DNA of 41,915 nt from Bacillus sp. MM2020_1 (lineage in GTDB: Bacteria; Bacillota; Bacilli; Bacillales; Cytobacillaceae). The stretch is from positions 1-41,915 of the forward strand of contig JAANMP010000040.1 of the NCBI GenBank assembly GCA_011250595.1. Reading direction: 5' to 3'. Of the stretch, positions 36,414-41,915 are shown in pieces (positions within the stretch are counted from its first letter, which is position 1; each line of letters begins with the position of its first letter). Under the pieces are notes generated by a model that was given only the letters and a program-made list of their open reading frames with translations, was not told the DNA's origin and made no database searches. A program made the translations under genes and the position numbers.

Positions 36414-37280
36414 ATGGCCACTTTTAAAGACTTTCGTAACAATGTAAAACCGAACTGGTGCCCTGGCTGTGGCGACTTCTCCGTACAAGCGGCAATGCAA
36501 CGTGCGGCAGCAAATGTAGGCTTAGAGCCAGAAAACTTAGCTGTTATTTCTGGAATCGGCTGTTCAGGACGAATTTCCGGATATATTAATTCATATGGCT
36601 TCCATGGTATTCATGGTCGTTCACTTCCGATTGCACAAGGTGTTAAAATGGCTAATCGTGATTTAACTGTTATCGCATCCGGTGGTGATGGTGACGGTTA
36701 TGCGATTGGAATGGGGCATACGATTCATGCCATTCGCCGTAATATCGATATTACTTATATCGTAATGGATAACCAAATTTACGGTTTGACCAAAGGGCAA
36801 ACTTCACCACGTTCAGCAACGGGCTTTAAAACAAAATCAACGCCAATGGGATCAATTGAGGAATCAATTTCTCCTATGAAAATGGCTTTAACTGTTGGAG
36901 CAACGTTTGTCGCACAAAGTTTCTCTACAGACCTTAAAGATTTAACTGCTTTAATTGAAGCAGGTATTAACCATAAAGGATTTTCTTTAATCAATGTATT
37001 CAGCCCGTGTGTTACTTATAATAAGGTCAACACATATGACTGGTTTAAGGAAAATCTAACGAAACTTAGCGATATTGATGGCTATGACCCATCAAATCGT
37101 GAAGATGCAATGCAAACACTAATGAAGCATAATGGTCTTGTTACAGGACTTATTTATCAGAATACAGAGCGTAAGTCATATCAAGAATTAGTCACTGGCT
37201 ACTCTGAGGGTCCTTTATCAAAAGCAGACCTTGATCTTGATCAAAATTATTTTGATAAATTAGTTTCTGAATTTATCTAA
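36414..37280 (+). CDS. korB: 2-oxoacid:ferredoxin oxidoreductase, beta subunit
   Basis: Thiamine-diphosphate- and cluster-binding subunit, 288 residues. WCPGCGDFSV gives cysteines at about 16 and 19, GIGCSGR at about 50 and SPCVTYN at about 199, the four-cysteine set that holds the single [4Fe-4S] cluster in two-subunit enzymes of this family. The TDP motif is GGDGDGYAIGMGH...DNQIYGLTKGQ. The start directly follows the korA stop, with AAGGAG inside korA, so the subunits are translated together. In B. subtilis this chromosomal site carries tdh-kbl. Confidence 0.93.
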   Translation: MATFKDFRNNVKPNWCPGCGDFSVQAAMQRAAANVGLEPENLAVISGIGCSGRISGYINSYGFHGIHGRSLPIAQGVKMANRDLTVIASGGDGDGYAIGMGHTIHAIRRNIDITYIVMDNQIYGLTKGQTSPRSATGFKTKSTPMGSIEESISPMKMALTVGATFVAQSFSTDLKDLTALIEAGINHKGFSLINVFSPCVTYNKVNTYDWFKENLTKLSDIDGYDPSNREDAMQTLMKHNGLVTGLIYQNTERKSYQELVTGYSEGPLSKADLDLDQNYFDKLVSEFI

Positions 37281-37291
37281 TCATACCCAGC

Positions 37292-37322
37292 AAAATCCCG
37301 TGACTTGCCGTCACGGGATTTT
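37292..37322 (+). terminator. Intrinsic terminator after korB
   Basis: Perfect 13-bp stem AAAATCCCGTGAC / GTCACGGGATTTT with loop TTGCC; the A/T ends make it potentially bidirectional. Confidence 0.92.
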
Positions 37323-37353
37323 CTATTGTTTTCAGGTCAGTTAACCTTTATAC

Positions 37354-37359
37354 TATAAT
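37354..37359 (+). promoter_or_regulatory. Possible -10 element of miaB
   Basis: TATAAT in an otherwise weak promoter context (TTCAGG at -35 distance), about 165 nt before miaB and after the korB terminator. Confidence 0.35.
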
Positions 37360-37377
37360 AATGTGTGGATAAAGTCT

Positions 37378-37391
37378 GAAGACTAGTCTTC
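37378..37391 (+). promoter_or_regulatory. Perfect palindrome in the miaB leader
   Basis: GAAGACTAGTCTTC, 14 bp with no mismatch, followed within a few bases by TTTTTT. It could be an operator or, as RNA, a tight stem-loop. Confidence 0.45.
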
Positions 37392-37525
37392 CACGATTTT
37401 TTGCGCAATTTTAAGGCTGTGTTTAAGTTCAATGCTATGCTAATTTTATAGCCAAGTTAACAGAGCCAAATTCTAAAAATTAAAAAGCTGCAATACGTAA
37501 ATGAATAGAAAGGGGCATTTGAACA

Positions 37526-39076
37526 ATGAATGAAAAACAACGTTTAGAAGGTCAAAAAGTCGAGTCTGTTAATTCTTCGGACAAAAAATCCGCCAAGGAT
37601 TACAGCAAGTACTTTGAACAAGTGATTACTGCACCTTCATTAACAGAAGCGAAAAAACGCGGAAAAGAAGAAGTAAAGTACCAAAATGACTTTTCTATTC
37701 CTGAAGAATTTCGTGACATGGGTGAGGGACGGAAATTTTATATCCGAACTTATGGCTGCCAAATGAATGAGCATGATACAGAAGTTATGGCAGGAATCTT
37801 CCTAGCATTGGGCTATGAGCCAACCGACAATACGGAGGATGCTAATGTTATTCTTTTAAATACATGTGCGATTAGGGAAAATGCAGAAAATAAAGTGTTC
37901 GGTGAACTTGGTCATTTAAAGTCTTTGAAATTGGAAAAGCCTGATTTACTTATCGGGGTTTGTGGATGTATGTCTCAAGAGGAATCTGTCGTTAACAAGA
38001 TTCTAAAAACCTACCATCAAGTTGATATGATTTTTGGTACCCATAATATTCACCGCCTGCCAAATATTTTGCATGAAGCCTATATGTCAAAAGAAATGGT
38101 TGTCGAAGTATGGTCCAAAGAAGGCGATGTTATTGAAAACCTACCAAAAGTACGCCGTGGCAAGATTAAAGCATGGGTAAACATCATGTACGGCTGTGAT
38201 AAATTCTGTACGTACTGTATCGTACCTTTCACCCGTGGGAAAGAACGGAGCCGTCGGCCGGAAGAAATTATCCATGAAGTACGCCAACTTGCAGCACAAG
38301 GCTACCAAGAAGTCACTCTTCTTGGTCAAAACGTAAATGCCTATGGGAAAGATTTAGAGGACATGGACGGTACTTATGGACTTGGTGAACTGATGGATGA
38401 ATTGCGCAAAATCGATATCCCGAGGATTCGTTTTACAACAAGCCATCCCCGTGATTTTGATGATCGTTTAATTAACATCCTTGCAAAAGGCGGAAACTTA
38501 ATGGATCATATCCATTTGCCAGTTCAATCAGGATCGACTGATGTATTAAAAATTATGGCTCGTAAATATACAAGAGAACAATATTTAGAGCTTGTGAGAA
38601 AAATAAAAGCGGCTATTCCTAATGTAGCGTTAACAACAGATATTATTGTTGGCTATCCAAACGAAACGGACGAGCAATTTGAAGAAACAATGTCCCTCTA
38701 TCGTGAAGTAGGTTATGAATTAGCTTATACTTTTATTTATTCTCCGCGTGAAGGTACACCAGCTGCTAAAATGGAGGATAACGTTCCTTTGGAAGTGAAA
38801 AAAGCACGTTTACAACGCTTAAATGCTCTTGTGAATGAGATGTCATTAGAGGCTATGAAAAAACATGAAGGCCAAATTCTTGATGTTCTTGTTGAAGGGG
38901 AAAGTAAGAATAATCCTGATGTCCTTGCAGGATACACTTCTAGGAGTAAGCTTGTGAACTTTGTTGCACCAAAATCAGCAATTGGCAAAATTGTAAAAGT
39001 GAAAATTACAGAAGCAAGAACATGGTCATTAAACGGAGAAATGGTGGAAGAAAAAGAACCAGTAGAGGTGAAGTAA
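37526..39076 (+). CDS. miaB: tRNA-2-methylthio-N6-dimethylallyladenosine synthase MiaB
   Basis: Radical-SAM methylthiotransferase that adds a methylthio group to i6A37 of tRNAs reading UNN codons. The 516 residues hold an N-terminal UPF0004 domain with the auxiliary-cluster cysteines at about 78, 114 and 148 ([19 protein letters not shown]), a radical SAM core with CDKFCTYC (about C224, C228, C231), and a C-terminal TRAM domain from about 445. An extra, charged N-terminal stretch (about 1-60) is typical of Bacillus MiaB. The ATG follows AAAGGGGC. ricA starts one base after the stop. Confidence 0.97.
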   Translation: MNEKQRLEGQKVESVNSSDKKSAKDYSKYFEQVITAPSLTEAKKRGKEEVKYQNDFSIPEEFRDMGEGRKFYIRTYGCQMNEHDTEVMAGIFLALGYEPTDNTEDANVILLNTCAIRENAENKVFGELGHLKSLKLEKPDLLIGVCGCMSQEESVVNKILKTYHQVDMIFGTHNIHRLPNILHEAYMSKEMVVEVWSKEGDVIENLPKVRRGKIKAWVNIMYGCDKFCTYCIVPFTRGKERSRRPEEIIHEVRQLAAQGYQEVTLLGQNVNAYGKDLEDMDGTYGLGELMDELRKIDIPRIRFTTSHPRDFDDRLINILAKGGNLMDHIHLPVQSGSTDVLKIMARKYTREQYLELVRKIKAAIPNVALTTDIIVGYPNETDEQFEETMSLYREVGYELAYTFIYSPREGTPAAKMEDNVPLEVKKARLQRLNALVNEMSLEAMKKHEGQILDVLVEGESKNNPDVLAGYTSRSKLVNFVAPKSAIGKIVKVKITEARTWSLNGEMVEEKEPVEVK

Positions 39077-39077
39077 A

Positions 39078-39533
39078 GTGGCGAAATATACTAAAGACGA
39101 TATTGTCGCTCGTGCAATGGATATAGCACGAATGATTGCAGAAACAGAGGAAGTTGACTTTTTTAAACGAGCTGAAGCTCAATTAAATGAAAATAAGAAA
39201 GTTCATACATTAATTGCTGACATTAAAGGATTGCAAAAGCAAGCTGTAAACCTTCAGCATTATGGAAAACCAGAAGCACTAAAAAAGGTTGAAGATAAAA
39301 TTGCTTCCATTGAGCAAGAGTTGGATGAAATACCTGTTGTCCAGGATTTCAAGCAATCACAAATAGAAGTAAATGAATTGCTTCAAATTATTGCCTCAAC
39401 CATTTCAAATACTGTAACCGATGAAATTATCATTTCAACGGGCGGCGATGTATTATTAGGAGAAACAGGTTCAAGCATGCAAAATGGCGGCGGGGCTTGT
39501 GAAGGCCACGACGATTGCGATCACGAACATTAA
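39078..39533 (+). CDS. ricA: RicA (YmcA), Y-complex subunit
   Basis: A 151-residue helical com_ylbF-family protein. With RicF (YlbF) and RicT (YaaT) it forms the Fe-S Y-complex that steers RNase Y cleavage and helps activate Spo0A, competence and biofilm formation. It starts with GTG at 39078, just after the miaB stop; GAGGTGAAG serves as ribosome binding site. The C-terminus ends CEGHDDCDHEH after a glycine-rich stretch, a cysteine/histidine-rich tail that could bind metal. Probably co-transcribed with miaB. Confidence 0.93.
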   Translation: MAKYTKDDIVARAMDIARMIAETEEVDFFKRAEAQLNENKKVHTLIADIKGLQKQAVNLQHYGKPEALKKVEDKIASIEQELDEIPVVQDFKQSQIEVNELLQIIASTISNTVTDEIIISTGGDVLLGETGSSMQNGGGACEGHDDCDHEH

Positions 39534-39540
39534 GATACAT

Positions 39541-39570
39541 GCCAGGCTTTTCGGAGCCTGGCCTTTTTTT
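39541..39570 (+). terminator. Intrinsic terminator after ricA
   Basis: Perfect stem GCCAGGCT / AGCCTGGC with a 6-nt loop, then CC and seven T. Confidence 0.93.
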
Positions 39571-39645
39571 ATTTACTCTACAGTTATTTTCCCCTGCATT
39601 CTAAATCTTATTACTCTCCTTTTTTAAAGTACGGGCATGGAAGGC

Positions 39646-39672
39646 ACACACCTATAAATCCCGCATAAAATG
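39646..39672 (+). promoter_or_regulatory. Candidate sigma-K promoter of cotE
   Basis: AC (39646-39647), 16-nt spacer, CATAAAATG (39664-39672), near AC-N16-CATAnnnTA. B. subtilis cotE is expressed from sigma-E and sigma-K promoters. Confidence 0.4.
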
Positions 39673-39735
39673 AACTATGACTAAACTTTTATCCAGTACT
39701 CATCAAAATAAATATCACACTAGTCTAATATCTTG

Positions 39736-39743
39736 CATACGAT
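39736..39743 (+). promoter_or_regulatory. Candidate sigma-E -10 element of cotE
   Basis: CATACGAT resembles the sigma-E -10 CATACAnT with one change. The -35 is not convincing at normal spacing. Confidence 0.3.
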
Positions 39744-39776
39744 GAAATGAAAATGAATGAGGAGGGTTCGCGCGAA

Positions 39777-40322
39777 ATGGGAGAATATAGAGAGATAATT
39801 ACGAAGGCCGTAGTAGCGAAAGGACGTAAATTCACCCAGTCCAATCATACGATTAGCCCGGCGCACAGTCCAACAAGTATTCTTGGCTGTTGGATCATCA
39901 ACCATAAATACAATGCGAAAAAGGTGGGCAAAACTGTAGAGATACACGGCTCTTACGACATTAATGTTTGGTACTCATTTAATGATAATACCAAAACAGA
40001 GGTTGTAACGGAACGTGTCCAATATACAGACGTCATTAAGTTAAAGTATCGTGACCATGACTGCCTCGATGACAATGAAATCAGTGCTCGAGTGCTGCAG
40101 CAGCCAAATTGTGTTGAAGCGGTCATTTCTCCGAATGGCAATCGTATCATCGTCCATGTCGAAAGAGAATTCCTTGTAGAAGTGATCGGCGAAACAAAGG
40201 TTTGTGTTCGAGTCAGTTCTGAAGGATGCAAGGACAGTGACGATGATTGGGAAATGGACGTAGACGACGAAGAATTCGAGGAGTTAAATCCAGATTTTTT
40301 AGTCGGCTCAGAAGAAGAATAA
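39777..40322 (+). CDS. cotE: Outer spore coat morphogenetic protein CotE
   Basis: Directs assembly of the outer coat around the forespore; made in the mother cell. The ATG at 39777 after GAGGAGGG gives 181 residues and the family N-terminus [21 protein letters not shown]; the two earlier in-frame ATGs (39747, 39753) precede that site. The body is conserved ([26 protein letters not shown]) and the C-terminus is strongly acidic (about 150-181). Candidate sigma-K and sigma-E promoter elements lie upstream. Confidence 0.97.
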   Translation: MGEYREIITKAVVAKGRKFTQSNHTISPAHSPTSILGCWIINHKYNAKKVGKTVEIHGSYDINVWYSFNDNTKTEVVTERVQYTDVIKLKYRDHDCLDDNEISARVLQQPNCVEAVISPNGNRIIVHVEREFLVEVIGETKVCVRVSSEGCKDSDDDWEMDVDDEEFEELNPDFLVGSEEE

Positions 40323-40326
40323 AATG

Positions 40327-40357
40327 AACTAGGAGGTTTTTACTTCCTAGTTTTTTT
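40327..40357 (+). terminator. Intrinsic terminator after cotE
   Basis: Stem AACTAGGA / TCCTAGTT followed by seven T. It may also stop the converging acetyltransferase transcript. Confidence 0.85.
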
Positions 40358-40375
40358 CTTTTTCAATTTAAGAAG

Positions 40376-40395
40376 GCCAGGAGCTTATGCCTGGC
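40376..40395 (-). terminator. Hairpin at the 3' end of the acetyltransferase gene
   Basis: GCCAGG / CCTGGC stem that includes the stop codon of the minus-strand gene. The following tract on that strand is only moderately T-rich, so it is a weak terminator at best. Confidence 0.4.
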
Positions 40396-40936
40396 TTTTA
40401 ATCCATTCTGGTTTTAATAATGATAATACAAAGGTATCATGAAATTGATCATTTTGATGAATATAGCCTCGAAGTAATCCTTCTTTTGTAAAGCCAAGCT
40501 TAAGTAGTAAATTTATCGATGCCTCATTTTCAGGGTAAACGACAGCCCCAATTCGAAATAAATCCAATTGATTAAAACTAAAGCGCAGTACTTCTTTAAT
40601 GGCCTCTTCACCAAAGCCTTTCCTCCAATAAGCTGGATGAAGTTCATAGCCAATTTCAGCACGTTTATTTTGTAACTGTAAACCATTTAGACCAACAGTA
40701 CCGATGATTCTTTGATTTTCTTTAAGCTTGATGCCCCAGCGGATCCCACGTTTATCGAGAAGGTTCTTATGAAACATATCAATTAATCTTGAGGCTTCGA
40801 CTGGTAAAGTGAAGCGATTTGTCCCATAAAAACGGGTCACTTCCTCTAAGGATAAAATTTCGTAAAGGTACTCAACATGCTGGTGGGTAATTTCAATTAA
40901 TTTGAGTCTTTTCGTTTCTAAAATGGGAAAAGTCAT
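40385..40936 (-). CDS. RimJ/RimL-type GNAT N-acetyltransferase
   Basis: A 183-residue acetyl-CoA-dependent acetyltransferase. It has the RimJ/RimL N-terminus ILETKRLKLIEIT, the acetyl-CoA binding turn ELHPAYWRKGFGEEA and the C-terminal YPENEASINLLLKLGFTKEGLLRGY. Substrate unknown; relatives acetylate ribosomal protein N-termini, antibiotics or small amines. The start is supported by AGAGAGGA on the minus strand. It is the only minus-strand gene here and converges on cotE, so it is likely a lineage-specific insertion in the cotE region. Confidence 0.88.
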   Translation of the reverse strand: MTFPILETKRLKLIEITHQHVEYLYEILSLEEVTRFYGTNRFTLPVEASRLIDMFHKNLLDKRGIRWGIKLKENQRIIGTVGLNGLQLQNKRAEIGYELHPAYWRKGFGEEAIKEVLRFSFNQLDLFRIGAVVYPENEASINLLLKLGFTKEGLLRGYIHQNDQFHDTFVLSLLKPEWIKSQA

Positions 40937-41083
40937 GGTATATCCTCTCTTTAAAACCCTATAAACTTTTTACTTTCTAAGAATCAGTTAGGGGATTTCC
41001 AAATGAATGCTAAATGTTTTATGTAAGTAATAGTGTATAATGGCTTATAAGAAAATTCCATTAAATTTTGAATAAATTTTGGT

Positions 41084-41113
41084 TTAACATTTTCACATAG
41101 TTAATGGTAAGAT
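41084..41113 (+). promoter_or_regulatory. Candidate promoter of the kinase-like gene
   Basis: TTAACA, 18-nt spacer, TGG-TAAGAT (extended -10), giving a leader of about 65 nt. Confidence 0.5.
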
Positions 41114-41185
41114 ATGTTGATAAATCATTTTTTTAATACGTATTCCTGTAAAAATGGGCTGTTAATAGATTAGAAGGTGAAACTA

Positions 41186-41851
41186 ATGCAAAAAGCTGAG
41201 TATAGAAATTTAATAGAAACAGAATTATTACCGAAAATAAAATTAACCACTCCCAGTCCGTTTGATCCGATTATCGTAAACAATCAGTCAACTATATGGA
41301 AAACCATTGGCAGCGGCAATTATGCAGGGGTATTTTCCCTTGATTCTCACCCGGAGTGGGTTGTGAAAGTTTATGGACGAAATCCTGAGGAACTTAAGAA
41401 GGAAATTGATGTTTATAAAAAATTAGGAAGTCATGAAAGTTATTCTTCCCTATATGATTATGGTGACAACTATTTAATCTTGAAAAAGCTTAACGGAGTT
41501 ACTCTATTCGATGCAGTGGTAAAAGGAATTAAGATCCCTGAAGCTGTCATTAAGGATATTGATTCAGGTTTGGATTACGCGAGGTCGGTTGGATTAAATC
41601 CCTTTGATGTTCACGGCAAAAATGTCGTCATGTATGAGGGGAGAGGTTATATCGTTGATATTTCCGACTTTTATAAGCGGGGTTTCTGCAGAAAATGGAA
41701 AGATTTAAAAAAGGCTTATTACAAGATTTATTTACCTTATTTATATAAATATCATCCACCTATCCCATTTTTTATCGTCGATGCGGTACGAAAGGGATAT
41801 CGGATGTATCGTCGTTTGAAAAAGAAAACAACAAAGAAAAATAACAGTTAA
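41186..41851 (+). CDS. Small protein kinase-like protein (YrzF-like)
   Basis: A 221-residue protein with a compact kinase fold: glycine-rich loop GSGNYAGVF (about 41-49), probable ATP lysine in VVKVYG (about 61), helix-C glutamate in KKEIDVYKKL, catalytic loop FDVHGKNVV and metal-binding VDISDF in place of DFG. The D-x-H-x-x-N order resembles ABC1/RIO-type kinases. The C-terminus is very basic (RRLKKKTTKKNNS). The ATG at 41186 follows AGAAGGTGA; the GTG at 41177 is inside that site. Similar small proteins (YrzF) in Bacillus are annotated as putative Ser/Thr kinases; substrate unknown. Confidence 0.75.
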   Translation: MQKAEYRNLIETELLPKIKLTTPSPFDPIIVNNQSTIWKTIGSGNYAGVFSLDSHPEWVVKVYGRNPEELKKEIDVYKKLGSHESYSSLYDYGDNYLILKKLNGVTLFDAVVKGIKIPEAVIKDIDSGLDYARSVGLNPFDVHGKNVVMYEGRGYIVDISDFYKRGFCRKWKDLKKAYYKIYLPYLYKYHPPIPFFIVDAVRKGYRMYRRLKKKTTKKNNS

Positions 41852-41915
41852 TCTTTTTTTGTGGAAAATATTGATTATTAGCTGAGGAATAAATGATGAG
41901 ATAACCAGTTTGGTT

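Noticed and set aside
1..41915. CRISPR arrays, tRNA/rRNA genes, prophage or transposase genes
   Set aside because: No regularly spaced repeats, no tRNA-like cloverleaf or rRNA stretches, and no phage or transposase proteins were seen.
41852..41915. Start of a further gene at the right edge (mutS follows cotE in B. subtilis)
   Set aside because: Only 64 nt remain, with no clear ribosome binding site and reading frame.

Overview
The window is a gene-dense, low-GC stretch of a spore-forming Firmicute chromosome, very probably a Bacillaceae species outside the B. subtilis group (Neobacillus, Mesobacillus or a similar Bacillus sensu lato). The evidence is sporulation genes (dpaA/dpaB, spoIIIE, spoVS, cotE, a ylxY-type deacetylase), strong Shine-Dalgarno sites, several GTG and TTG starts, and a gene order that matches the B. 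subtilis pnp-to-cotE region with local differences. All genes but one, an acetyltransferase near the right end, are on the + strand. I see no tRNA, rRNA, CRISPR array, prophage or transposase gene.

Layout from left to right. (1) 1-5070: pnp, the ylxY-type deacetylase, the M16 peptidase mlpA, and ymxH. (2) 5092-10216: the dipicolinate/lysine block. A candidate sigma-K promoter leads into dpaA-dpaB (dipicolinate synthase), followed by asd, dapG and dapA, which make its precursor from aspartate. (3) 10245-12300: rnjB (RNase J2), flanked by two inverted copies of an intergenic repeat. (4) 12300-15910: tepA, ylzJ, spoIIIE. (5) 16111-21870: the GntR regulator ymfC and a complete nucleoside ABC transporter (nupN lipoprotein, nupO ATPase, nupP and nupQ permeases), with an unusual hairpin cluster between nupN and nupO. 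(6) 21892-28402: ymfF/ymfH (an inactive/active M16 pair), ymfI, ymfJ, ymfK, a MITE-like element, rodZ, pgsA. (7) 28439-34282: cinA, LexA-controlled recA, rny (RNase Y), ymdB, spoVS. (8) 34495-37322: korA/korB, a 2-oxoacid:ferredoxin oxidoreductase behind a promoter that abuts a catabolite-repression site; in B. subtilis tdh-kbl sit here. (9) 37354-41915: miaB, ricA, cotE, a convergent GNAT acetyltransferase, and a small kinase-like protein.

Two functional themes stand out. RNA decay: PNPase, RNase J2 and RNase Y all lie here, with RicA (a subunit of the Y-complex that modulates RNase Y) and YmdB. Spore formation: DPA synthesis, DNA translocation, coat assembly and SpoVS, each with a plausible sporulation-sigma promoter where one would be expected.

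The window is mostly conserved core genome. The most interesting signals are in its details: an RNase J2 that keeps a full catalytic motif set; two repeat families, one flanking rnjB as inverted copies and one MITE-like with a target duplication over the ymfK stop codon; the tandem hairpins inside the nucleoside transporter operon; and the kor promoter/cre arrangement. I did not find a convincing new multigene system. Positions were read by eye, so short sites may be off by a base or so.
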